NCBI GenBank assembly: GCA_028641055.1
Contig: CM054058.1
Span: 241,228,187-241,292,186 of the forward strand
Direction: 5' to 3'
Length of the DNA: 64,000 nucleotides
Origin: Alopecurus myosuroides
Lineage: Eukaryota; Streptophyta; Magnoliopsida; Poales; Poaceae
Shown: in pieces, positions 44,281 to 55,235 of the stretch
How positions within the stretch are numbered: position 1 is the first letter of the stretch
Layout: every line of letters begins with the position of its first letter
The notes under the pieces: model-generated
Told to the model about the DNA's origin: nothing
Seen by the model: the letters and a program-made list of their open reading frames with translations, nothing else
Database searches by the model: none
Program-made: the position numbers and the translations under genes

Positions 44281-47200
44281 ACATCCCCAAGCTTAGTTCC
44301 TACTCGTCCTCTTGTAGGTAAATGATAAAAACAAATAAATAATTTCTGAGGTGACATGCTACCAACATAAACTTGATCATCATAGTAATGTAAAACATGT
44401 AAACTAGGATCAAATGAATAAAGGTTGTGGTTTATAGTTGATATCAAATAGAATAATGTATAAACCATTAGGAATAACAAAGTAAAACTTGTGAATGAAT
44501 CAATACTAAAAGACAATCAACCATGCAATGGTTTATTAAAGATGATTTAAGCTGCAGGAACAACAATATAATCATCCAAGGCTTCAAACTCTCACAACAA
44601 CTCATGTTAGGATCAAGTCAAGCGACAACAATATGTACGTAGGAAAATCATTAAGATATTTGTGCACTCAAAACAAGCAAGGGTTCTGTATTGGTTCCTG
44701 GCACCATGATGTTATGGCTAAAAGAACATTATGGGGGTTTGGATGGTCAATGGAAGAAAGTCTCACACAACTGAAAGTGGTCATTAGACAAGAGGAAGTC
44801 TTATAATCGAAGTTATACAAGGAGTAGCGATTGCCACACAACGGATGCACATAGAGCTATAAGTGTATGAAAGCTCTCCCATGGAACTAGTGGGGGTGCA
44901 TCCAACTTGCTTGCTCACGAAGACCTAGAGCACTTTTCGAGGAGGCTCATCATTGGAATATACAAGCCAAGTTCTACAACGTTAAGTTCCCCACATAGTT
45001 ATGCAAGTCATAATATGAAAACTCTCTCAAAAATGAAGTATTGGTACTAACAAAGAACAAGTGTGGAATAAATGATAGTAGTGTTGCCCCTCTCTCTTTA
45101 TTATCTCTCTTTTGCCCTTTCTTTATTTTTTATTTTTTTGGGATTTTTTTTGATATATAACCTCAATGGTAAGGGAAACACTCTATTTTACAATGAATCA
45201 TCACACTTTTAGTACTCATAACTCAAACTAAAATATCTCTGATGTATATAAAACTAAATGCTCCTGCCAGTGTAGCGGTATGCAAAATAACAATGAAGCA
45301 TGACATCAAGTAACATAATGAAGATGGATGTTGTATGGAAATATATCTCGGAATGGCTATGGAAATGCCATGGTAGGTAGGTATGGTGGCTGTTTTGAGG
45401 AAGATATTTTTTGTCTTCTGTGTGGAAGAACAAAGTTCTCCCATAGGGTTTGGATGCACTGGCGAAGTTTGCGCCAACTCTCAATGTGAGAATGAGCAAT
45501 GCACGGTACCAAATAGGCTAGCAAATATGGATGGTGGAAGTGCCAGAAAACCGTAACATAGAACTCGCAAGTTAAAAGATTACAACTAAAATCATGATAT
45601 TAAAAAGCATCATGAAAATCACTCCAAGAGGGTCCATGGCAGTGGCAAGTCACTGTTAGCTACCACGACTGTAGCGCGTAACAAAAATCCATCACGATTG
45701 CTATCAGCAAAGGAAGTCATATACCATTATCCCATCAACTGGTTATTTGAGTGTGGCACAGTTTCAAGCTTTTAGATCAAAAATTAATTGTTTTTACTCT
45801 ACTAAGCCAGCAAGTTTACCATTAAGCATATTAATATCTTAAAACAACATCAAATAATCAAGTGAAACAGTTTAGTGATCTACAAGGGTATGCAAGTTTT
45901 TTCCGTTATACCATCTACCACATGTAGCATTTTCTATTTCCATCAAGAACCAATCAATATATATTTTAACACAAACTCTCCAAATGATATAGCAATGAAA
46001 CAAGAGAGTACTAATACTACTCTACTAGAACTAACAACTCTGAATAAGAGATGCATGAAAAACATGAGCTAAAAGGGATTGTAGCAGCTAGAGGAAAAAC
46101 TAAGAATACGAGCATAACGAGTATTTATATAAAAAAACGGAGTGTGTCTCTCTCCCACACAAGAATTCTAGGTTACAACAATATTATTTGCAGAAAATAA
46201 AACAAATAGACGCTCCAAGTAAAATTCATATGATGTGACCGAATAAAAATATAGTTTCACTAGAAGTGACCTAATAAATTGTTGATGAAGAAGGGGATGC
46301 CTTGGGCATTCCCAAGCTTACACGCTTAAATCTTCTTAGAATTTTCTGGGATGAACCACGGGGGCATCCCCAAGATTTGTCTTTTCACTCTTCTTGATCA
46401 CATTATATCATCCTCTTCTCTTGACCCTTGAAAACTTCCTTCACACCACACTCAAAGTAATTCGCATTAGAGAGTTAGTGCACAATAAAAAATTCACATG
46501 TTCTGCATGGGCGCAAGAGTTATTGATACTTTTAAACATCATCTATAGCCACTGATCTTTGGTGAAGCAAAGAAATCCACTCGATATAGTAAAAGAGAGA
46601 ATGCAAATAAAAAGGCTGAATCTGTCAAGACCAGAACAATCTGTAGAAATGAATTTTTTCGGGGAACTTACGTTGCTCAAATCGAAAAACTTAAAGAACA
46701 AAAAAGTTTCTGAATTATCTGAGGAATAAGCACAAAAATGTGCATGTCATTTTGATCTTTCTGTGAATTATGCAATTTTATGCGGTGGAAAGCAGAAATC
46801 TTTTTCCTGCGCAGAAATCCAAAACTAACACCAACTTTCCCTAGAAACTTTACTTGGAACAACTAATACATGAAAATAAAGATGCAAATGATTTGCTACA
46901 GAAGTATACAACACCTTGACTCAAAGAAAACAGAGAAAAACAATGCAAAAATAAAAATATGGGGTATGTCCCAAGAAGTGCTTTTTTTTAACTCCTTTCA
47001 GCTAGGCAAAGGAAGAGAAAATCAACTGTTTTCAAGTGAAGAAGCATCCAAATAAAAAAATTCCTCTAATAAACAACATGTAGCAATTGTTACTTTAGAC
47101 ACCCCCCCCCCTGAAGATTATGCAATATTTAAGTTACTTGTAGTTTAATCAGTTTTAGGCATATTGTGGGGTCTTGGTTTAGACACCTTGGGGACATATA

Positions 47201-47404
47201 TGAATTTTTGCTGTTTTCCCATAGAAGATTTCTCCCTCGTAAACTTAAGAGAATAAAAAGTTAAACTTAAAGTTTCCATAGCTTCCTCTAGTTTACCAAT
47301 CCTGATGTTTTGATTATCACAGGTATTGCTAGCCTCTAAAACAGTAATTCTCTTATTGATACTTACTATTGATTCATTAACTTTGCTAGCATTATCAAGG
47401 AAAT
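44281..47404 (-). other. E8 interior, non-coding
   Basis: No conserved protein domain. 44281-45552 is the inverted counterpart of E10 49175-50369; about 46050-47400 matches E11 52500-53900 in inverted orientation. Contains a C11 run at 47102-47112. An 84-codon frame at 45223-45477 recurs in E10 but without recognisable features. Confidence 0.7.
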
Positions 47405-47651
47405 TTTGGCAAATTTTTCTCCATAGAGTTCAGCTTCTTTATAACATCATCTAAAGTGATCTCAGTTTTAACAATTTTAGTGGGTGGTGTTCCAACTAAA
47501 CTTTCAATTAAATTACAGGCTTCCAAAGTAGGAGTTCCTAGAAAATTACCACATGTAAGAGTGTCTAGAACATACCTATACCAGCTAGTAATGCCAACAT
47601 AAAAATTCCTAAGAAGGATTAAAGTGGAATATTTTTTAGTGCATCTATGAT
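47405..47651 (-). pseudogene. E8 gag fragment
   Basis: Minus-strand sequence homologous to E11 gag codons from about DAHNRCTKKYST to the segment TEITLDDVIEKL, interrupted at its N-terminal side by E9 at 47652. The adjacent 5 bases ATGAT (47647-47651) should be one half of the E9 target duplication. Confidence 0.75.
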
Positions 47652-48147
47652 TGTCGGGGGGCTACCCCCGAGTAGGGGCAAGATTGGTAAGAAATGGTGT
47701 CTGAGCTACTGTTTACCGAGTTGGACAGTACCGAGCTAGAGGGTACCGAGTTGGATGGCTACCGAGATGGAGTTATCTCGGTAGGAAGAACAAAGATCCA
47801 AGTTAAGAAATGTGTCTTCTCCGGGTTGACCGAGTAGAACTTGGTGAATCCGGGTAGACGAAGATCTTCTCTATCTCGGAGGGATGTCAACGGAGCCGTT
47901 GTAATCCCGCAGATCCAGGGAAAGTATGAGCATGCGGTTCAACTTACTAGGCGTGATGATGCGTATGCATACGCTGTTACAGTGTAGGTATGGGCCAGTC
48001 CACGTCATGTCTCTGACAAGGGGGGCAGGAGATGGCAGCGGCCACGACGCAGATGACTTCCGGCGGCAGTCAGCGAGGAAGCGGAAGCATGTGCTACGAC
48101 ACATTGTATTTTACACCTAACATGTACGATTAGTTGGTGGACACCAG

Positions 48148-48155
48148 TATATAAG
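48148..48155 (+). promoter_or_regulatory. E9 LTR TATA box
   Basis: AGTATATAAGGTGG, located mid-LTR about 70 bp before the AG microsatellite. Confidence 0.65.
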
Positions 48156-48218
48156 GTGGCCTGCCCCCTCCTGCGCGAGGGACGACAACACTTGAGAGAG
48201 GAGAAGTGTTGCTAGTTT

Positions 48219-48220
<2 letters not shown>

Positions 48221-48256
<36 letters not shown>
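48221..48256. repeat. (AG)18 microsatellite
   Basis: 36 bases of uninterrupted AG, in the predicted R/U5 leader of E9. Confidence 0.95.
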
Positions 48257-48257
<1 letters not shown>

Positions 48258-48507
48258 AGTAAAGCTTCTTCTTCCGCTAGCTCCTTGAGCTTGAGGAACA
48301 CTTTTACTCGGTTACCACATATACAGAGAGAAAGGAAGGAGTAGGGGTGTTACCTCCACACGAGGGCCCCAAACCTAGGTAGATTGTGTTGTTTGCAGTG
48401 TAGTGAGCGTGCCATCTAGGCATGCGATCCCTCCCCGGATACCCACAGTGTCCATCGGCCCCAAACTTAAGTCATCCTATGGCATCTGTCTTTACCTCAC
48501 CACGACA

Positions 48508-48527
48508 GTTGGCGCCCACCGTGGGGC
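48508..48527 (+). other. E9 primer-binding leader
   Basis: GTTGGCGCCCACCGTGGGGC directly after the LTR; identical to the E1 leader. Confidence 0.75.
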
Positions 48528-48528
48528 C

Positions 48529-49120
48529 AGCAGCGACGCTGGCTGGGGTTTCTATCCATACGGGACCTCTTCCTCATTCGGGCGAGCGCGTGGTTTGTAG
48601 CCTTGTCCACAGATTCGGCTCCCTCGACTTCTTCACCGACAACGTCGGTGATTTCTGCGGCAGACTCGTTCCCATAGGCGGCTCTGTCATCAACTTCGGC
48701 GCGCACTTGGTGTACGTCACTACCACGGTCATCCGCGAGTACCCCGAGGTGGTGCTAATTACTAAGGATCCTCCTGTCGTTCTCGCCGTCCACGGATAGC
48801 GTATCGATCGCCCCGTGGGCAGCGTGGAGGTGACGATGACCGGTCCGTCTCCTGCAGCCGAGAAGAGCGCGACCGGTGTCGCTGATGCTGTTGGCGCGTC
48901 GGCTCGGTCGGGCCACAAGCCATCGGAGAGGCCTAAGAACCAACCGGGCTTCAAGGCTCCTGCTACACCGACTCCGAGGTTGGCTCCTTTCGCTGACGTC
49001 ATCGACAAGCTGAGCGTACTCGTGGTTGCGGATACAGATCCGGCTGCGGTGTGGCAGCAACTCGAGGAGCAAGGCCAGGCCATCCTAATCGAGGCCAGAG
49101 AGGTGTCCAAAATCAGTTAG
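48529..49120 (+). pseudogene. E9 gag N-terminal region
   Basis: One frame open from the leader to 49120 apart from TAG at 48797-48799. The first part (SLDFFTDNVGDFCGRLVPI...YVTTTVIREYPEVVLI) is hydrophobic/mixed; the second is Pro/Ala/Lys-rich (GHKPSERPKNQPGFKAP) and then helical (LEEQGQAILIEAREVSKI). GC-rich, unlike the AT-rich Athila neighbours. This suits the N-terminal gag of a Tat-like element, though no diagnostic motif is reached before truncation. Confidence 0.55.
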
Positions 49121-49127
49121 GGATTGT

Positions 49128-49174
49128 CCTCTTTGGTACTATGCATTGCTCATTCTCAAAACCAGAGAGGCCAG
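49128..49174. other. Apparent templated filler at rearrangement breakpoint
   Basis: 49128-49158 is a 31-nt copy (one mismatch) of 49210-49240. 49162-49174 (ccagagaggccag) is built from the sequence at 49091-49103 (gaggccagagagg). Homology to E9 ends before it and homology to E8/E11-type sequence starts after it (49175). Confidence 0.7.
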
Positions 49175-50369
49175 GGTTTTCTGGCACTTCCACCATCCAT
49201 ATTTGCTAGCCTCTTTGGTACTGTGCATTGCTCATTCTCACATTGAGAGTTGGCGCAAACTTCGCCAGTGCATCCAAACCCCGTGGGAGAACTTTGTTTT
49301 TCTACACATAAGCCAAAAAATATCTTCCTCAAAACAGCCACCATACCTACCTACCATGGCATTTCCATAGCCATTCCGAGATATATTGTCATACAACATC
49401 CATCTTCATTATGTTACTTGATGTCATGCTTCATTGTTATTTTGCATACTGCTACACTAGCAGGAGCATTTAGTTTTATATACATCAGAGATATTTTAGT
49501 TTGAGTTATGAGTACTAAAAGTGTGATGATTCATTTTAAAATAGAGTGTTGCCGCTACCAGTGAGGTTATATATAAAAAAAAATAAAAGAAAAATCCAAA
49601 AAAAATAAAAAATAAAGAAAGGGCAAAAGAGAGATAATAAAGAGAGAGGGGGCAAGACTACTATCATTTATTCCACACTTGTTCTTTGTTAGTACCAATA
49701 CTCCAGTTTGGAGAGAGTTTTCATATTATTACTTGCATAACTATGTGGGGAACTTAACGTTATAGAACTTGGCTTGTATATTCCAATGATGAGCCTCCTC
49801 AAAAAGTGTTCTAGGTCTTCGTGAGCAAGAAAGTTGGATGCACCCCCACTAGTTCCATTGGAGAGCTTTCATACACTTATAGCTCTATGTGCATCCGTTG
49901 TGTGGCAATCACTACTCCTTGTATAACTTCGATTATAAGACTTCCTCTTGTCTAATGATCACTTTCAGTTGTGTGAGACTTTCTTCCATTGACCATCCAA
50001 ACCCTCATAATGTTCTTTTAGCCATAACATCCTGGTGCCGAGAACCAATACAGAACCCTTGCTTGTTTTGAGTGCACAAATATATTGTTGTTCCTGCAGC
50101 TTAAAACATCTTTAATAAACCATTGCACGGTTGATTGTCTTTTAGTATTCATTCATTAACAAGTTTTACTTTTTTATTCGTAATGGTTTATACTTTATTC
50201 TATTTGAAATCAATATAAATCACAACCTTTATTCATTTGATCCTAGTTTACATGTTTTACATTACTATGATGATCAAGTTTGTGTTGGTAGCATGTCACC
50301 TCATAAATTATTTATTTGTTTTTATCATTTACCTACTCGAGGACGAGTAGGAACTAAGCTTGGGGATGT
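49175..50369 (+). mobile_element. E10: Athila-like 3' interior fragment, inverted relative to E8
   Basis: Plus strand. Matches 44281-45552 in reverse orientation, including the end ...gaggacgagtaggaactaagcttggggatgt (polypurine tract) at the LTR border. Its 3' LTR is 50370-51982, which also serves as the 5' LTR of E11. No coding potential is evident. Confidence 0.85.
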
Positions 50370-51982
50370 TGATACGTCATAAACGTATCCATAATTTCTG
50401 ATGTTCCATGTTGTTTTCATGCCATATGCTACATGTTTATTATACACGTTATGCCATTTTTAACAATTTTCTGGGGCTAACCTATTGACAAGATGCCACA
50501 GAGCCAGTTCCCTGTTTTCTGCTGTTTTTAGTTTCAGAAAATTTGTTCTGGAAATATTCTCGGAATTGGAAAATTTGAAGCCCGGAATTCTTAGAAATCC
50601 CGGAGGTTGCACGAAGTCCCTAAGAGACCTGGAGGGGGCCTCAGGGGGCCCACACCATAGGGTGGTGCGCCCCACCTTGGTCGCGCCAGGGGGTGGTGTG
50701 GGGCCCCTAAGCCTCCACCGCCTCTGCCCTTTCGCCTATATAATCCCCCGAGACGTAAACCCTAAGGATATACCACTTTTACCCGAGAAACACCCGAGGC
50801 CTCCGTCACCGTCATCCCGAGACGAGGAGGGTTCTGGAGCTCTCCCCGGCACCCTGCCGGAGGGGGAAATCCTCACGGGAGGGGTCTACACCACCATGCC
50901 CTCCTCCGAAGTGATGTGTGAGTAGTTCATCCCTGTACTACAGGTCCATAGCAGTAGCTAGATGGTTGTTCTCTCCACTTTGTGCCTCATGTTTAGATCT
51001 TGTGAGCTGCCTAACATGATCAATATCATCTTGATGTAATGCTACATGTTGTGTTTGCTGGGATCTGATGAATGTTGAATGCTATGTCTTCTGATTATCA
51101 ATATATCATGTTATCTTCATGCATATGTTATTTATGATCTTGCATGCTCTCTGTTATTAGTAGATGCTCTGACCAAGTAGATGCTAGTAATTCCAAGAGG
51201 GAGTATTTATGCTAGATAGTGGGTTCATGCCTCCTTTTCATCCGTGCTCGGGTGACAGAAACGTGACGGATGGAGGATGTGATGTTGCCATTAGGGAGAA
51301 AACAACAATGCTTTGTCTAAGGATGATGTTATTGTTTACATTACACACCTTTCTTACTGCGATTATCTGTTGCTTGCAACTTAATACCCAACGCTTGTTC
51401 GGATGATATTCGGAGGGTGGAATTTTAGTCATAGATGCAGTTGGATAATGGTCTATGTATATTTTGTAATGCCCACATGAATCACATAGTAATCTTTATG
51501 TCTTGCATATGCACAACGGTGTGGCCTTCATTTCTGTCAATTGCCTAGTTCTAATATGTTCACCACACATGTTATTTATCTTTCTCGGAGAGACACCACT
51601 TGTGAACTGTGGACCCCGGTCCTCTTTTTCCTCATACTGATGAGCACATACTGCTTTCATACTGCTCTCATATTGTTCCTACTATTTTCCTACTGTTCTC
51701 CACACCATACGTTTAACCTCTTTGTGTTCAACAAAACCGGTGAGATTGACAACCTCACTGCTTCGTTGGGGCAAAGTGATTTGATTGTGTTGTGCAGGTT
51801 CCACGTTGCTTCTGAACCGGTAGTGCGCCCTGCAATCTTAGCTGCTTCACCTTCTGAAGTTACTACTTCCTCCTACTAGTCGATTCAACCTTGGTTTCTT
51901 TTTTGAGTGAAAGTTGTTGCTGCACTCTTCATACCTTCCTCTTGGGGTCTCCTAACGAACGTGTGTCTACACACATAAGGCA
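50370..51982 (+). repeat. Athila-like LTR shared by E10 and E11 (1.6 kb)
   Basis: TGATACGTCATAAACGTATCC to ...CACACATAAGGCA. TATA box TATATAAT at 50737-50744. Direct repeat of 55236-56749 and inverted repeat of 42680-44280. Confidence 0.85.
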
Positions 51983-51988
51983 CTTTTC

Positions 51989-52006
51989 TGGCGCCGTTGT
52001 CGGGGA
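51989..52006 (+). other. E11 primer-binding site (Athila type)
   Basis: TGGCGCCGTTGTCGGGGA, one base from the site TGGCGCCGTTGCCGGGGA known in Athila-type elements, six bases past the LTR end. Confidence 0.85.
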
Positions 52007-52176
52007 GGAAGAGAATTTCTGCAAGGGGAGTCTCTCACTTCCAATCTCTTTACTTTGTTTTTATTTTGCTTAGTTTATTTTATTTTATTTTGTCTTGTTT
52101 GCTTCTCTTTATCAAAAACACAAAAAATTAGTTCTTATACTAGCTGTAGTTTTATTCCTGTTTTTAGTCTTGTTAA

Positions 52177-52549
52177 AATGAATGTTCCTGAGGTTGAAGT
52201 TCGTTCCTTTAAGCAACAAGGTGGAGAAACTTTGAAAGATGCTTGGTATAGGATAAGTGATGCTCATAATAGATGTACTAAGAAATATTCCACTTTAATA
52301 CTTCTTAGGAACTTTTATGTTGGTATTACTAGCTGGTATAGGTATGTTCTAGACACTCTTACAGGTGGTAATTTTCTGGGAACACCTGCTTTGGAAGCTT
52401 GTAATTTAATTGAAAGTTTAGTTGGAACACCACCTACTAAGTTTGTTAAGACTGAGATCACTTTAGATGATGTTATTGAAAAGCTAAACTCTATGGAGAA
52501 AAATTTGCCAAATTTCTTGATAATGCTAACAAAGTTAATGAATCAATAG
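52177..52549 (+). CDS. E11 gag, N-terminal part
   Basis: ATG at 52177, 123 codons. MNVPEVEVRSFKQQGGETLKDAWYRISDAHNRC... is the gag of Athila/Sabrina-type grass elements (KDAWYRI...NFYVGI..W.RYVLDT..GGNFLGTPALEA). The displayed start at 52055 lies in a hydrophobic AT-rich leader and is unlikely. The frame breaks at about 52500 (EKN|LPNF) and the C-terminal coiled coil continues in another frame. Confidence 0.75.
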
Positions 52550-52740
52550 TAAGTATCAACAATAAAATCAGTGTCTTAGAAGCTAGTAATATCCATGATA
52601 GTCAAAATACAAGGATTGGTAAACTAGAGGAGGCTATGGAAACTTTAAACTCAACCTTTTCTGCTCCTAATTTTAAAAGAGAAAAACCCTCTATGGGAAA
52701 AGAGAAAAAAAATTATGTATGTCCCCAAGGTACCTAAACC
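52500..52740 (+). pseudogene. E11 gag C-terminal coiled coil, out of frame
   Basis: After a shift the sequence encodes KFAKFLDNANKVNESIVSI, ISVLEASNIHDSQNTRIGKL and EEAMETLNSTF, a heptad-rich segment that normally follows the gag domain, ending at a TAA near 52736. Confidence 0.65.
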
Positions 52741-55235
52741 AAAAACCCCTAATGTGCTTAAAATTGATAAAAAAATAATTGGTGAGACTAAAAGTGATTT
52801 GAATGTTGAATCCTCTTCAGGGGTGTCTAAGGTACCCATTTCTACAATTAGATTCTTGGAGTAAGTTATCGATTTGGATGCTTCTTCACTTGAAAATACT
52901 TGGTTCCACTTTTCTCGGCCTAGCTAAAAGGCGTTAAAGAAAAGCAATTCTTGGGAGATAACCTATGGTTTTATTTTTGCTTTATTTTTCTATGTTTTAT
53001 TTGAGTCAAGGGGTGGTATACTTCTATAGCAACTCCTTTTTATCTTTATTTTCATGTTTTAGTAGTGCCAAGTAAGGTTTCTGACGAGAGTTGGAGTTGG
53101 TTTTCGGATTTCTGCGCATGAACCAGATTTCTTCTGTCCACCGTAAAAACACGTATAAAATCATGGAAGCTTAGAATGACCTGAAATTTTTTATGCTTAT
53201 TCCTCAGATAATGCCGCAACTTTTTAGTTCTTTAAGTTTATCGAGATGAGCAACGGAAGTGCCTACAAAAAATTTGTCTTTACCGACAGTTCTGGTTTTG
53301 ACAGATTCTGCCACATTTTTCTTGCATTTGCTCTTTTGCGATGTCAAGTGGATTTCTTTGCGTCACGAAACATCAGTGGTTGTAGCTAGTATTTAAAATT
53401 ATCAATAGAACTTGTTCCATACATAACCAATGTATTTTTATTTTTTGCACTAACCCTCTAATGCGAATTACTGTTTGAGTGTGGTGTGAAGAAATTTTTC
53501 AAGTGTCAAGTGAAGAGGTGATATATCTGATGAAGAAGATGCAAGGTCAAAGCTTGGGGATGCCCCCGTGATTCATCCAAGAATATTTTTAGAAGACTCA
53601 AGCATCTAATCTTGGTGATTCCCAAGGCATCCTCTTCTTCATCAACTATCTATCAGATCACTTCTCGTGAAACTATATTTTTATTCGGTCACATCTTATG
53701 AAGTTTACTTGGAGCGTCTGTTTTTTTTCCTTTTGTTTTCCTTTGTTTTCTTTTGTTTTCCTTTCTGCAATAATATAGTTGGATCCTATCATTCTTCGTT
53801 TGGGAGAGAGGCACGCTCCGCTTTTTCGTTTGAATACTTTCTATGCTAGTATTCTTAGTTTTCCTTCTAGTTGCCGCAAAAATTCATGTTTAGCTCTCGT
53901 TTTCAGTGCATCCCTTGTTCAGAGATTTTAGTTTTAGTAGTGTCATGTGAGTCCTCTAATGTTTTCTTGCTGTAGCATGTAGAGAGTTTTTGTTAAAGCA
54001 TGATTTGTATGGTGCTTTTGGGAAAAGAAACTGTTGCTTGAGGTAGAATTTTGAATGGTGCAAGTAGAAGCTTGTATAGACTGTGGCTAGAACTTTTTCT
54101 TATCATGCTAGATGTTATTTTAGTTTTAAAGCATTGTGGTTATTGAGTAGCATGATTAGCCTCAAATAGCTGAGAGTGTTTAATGTGCCATTTAAAGAAT
54201 CATGAGTTGTTCTTGTTATATTAAATCATAAATTTCTGGTATTCTCCTTTGAAAGTTTTATTTGGTTGACTTGGCGCATGCTCACAACATGTTTATGACT
54301 ATGAACCAGTCACGAATATCCTCTATGAAACATGCACCTCTAAGTAGAGAATCTTTATCTCACTTCTTGATTTGACTTTCACACCCTGGACTAGTGGCTT
54401 CATCCGCTTATCCAATGATAGAAGAGCTGGCAGCGGGGTGCCCAGCCCCAAATTAATAACACAAATTCTCTTCACTATTTTTGCCCCTGATTTATCAGTC
54501 AAAGCATAATTGTGTAAACAAAAGAGAAAGAGGGATGACCTTCTACCCAGATGCATCCTTCTATGGGAGCCTCTCTTGTGAAGTCTAGTTGGCTTGTGAC
54601 GTACTGTATTTTTCGTTTACCATTTGTTGACATAAGCATACACCTCTCTTAAAAATGTTTTCAATACCTCTGTTTGATAAAATAAATCTCTAGCACATGA
54701 GTGATCCTTGCTTCCCTCTGCGAAGGGCCTTTCTTTTACTTTTATGTTGAGTCTCCATCTTCTAACTTTATGCACAGTTGAGAGAGAATTTTTGCCATTC
54801 TGAGTTTTATGTGCATTTGTCCCAGAAACATTATTAATTGATTCATGATGTGTTATTGCTTGTTCTCTAATTATTTGTTCTAGTCTTCCTCATGAACTTT
54901 AAAGGTGTCCTAGCATTTATGTTTTGCCTCACTCTTAAGGACTAGCGAAATATCACTTTGGCATGCTTTCTCTATACTTGAAACAAACGTATATCTTTCT
55001 TTGCATTGTTATTCATGATGTTTTATTTGAGTTACTTCTCATGATGCAAAGTGATTGCTATGCATTATTATTAAAGTTTTATTTATCATGCTTGTGTTGT
55101 AGTTCTATGATCTCAACTTACTTATGCTTTTACATTATTGATGATCAAGTTTATGTTGGTAGCATGTCACCTCAGAAATTATTCGTTTTGTCATTTACCT
55201 ACCCGAGGACGAGTAGGCACTAAGCTTGGGGATGT
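52741..55235 (+). other. E11 interior, non-coding
   Basis: 52741-53900 matches E8 (inverted). About 54000-55130 has no counterpart in E8 or E10. The last 100 bp (gatgatcaagttt...gaggacgagtagg...aagcttggggatgt) match both again and include the polypurine tract. Confidence 0.7.

Larger units (their letters stand above)
42680..47651 (-). mobile_element. E8: Athila-like non-autonomous gypsy, 5' end missing
   Basis: Minus strand: 3' LTR 42680-44280, polypurine tract next to it (AGCTTGGGGATGT), interior 44281-47651 ending in gag where E9 interrupts it. Interior matches E11 (gag and 46050-47651) and E10 (44281-45552). Neither the primer site nor the 5' LTR is present. Confidence 0.85.
47652..48507 (+). 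repeat. E9 5' LTR (856 bp)
   Basis: TGTCGGGGGGCTACCCCCGAG to CCTCACCACGACA. TATA box at 48148-48155 and an (AG)18 tract at 48221-48256 in the expected transcript leader. Confidence 0.85.
47652..49127 (+). mobile_element. E9: Tat-like gypsy, 5' LTR plus start of gag
   Basis: Plus strand. LTR 47652-48507, leader 48508-48528, broken gag to about 49120; then sequence changes abruptly to filler and E10. Same leader as E1 but an unrelated LTR. Confidence 0.8.

Noticed and set aside
45223..45477. 84-codon frame conserved between E8 and E10 (49250-49504)
   Set aside because: Conservation is explained by the two regions being copies of one element; no ATG context, motif or third copy (absent in E11) supports a gene.
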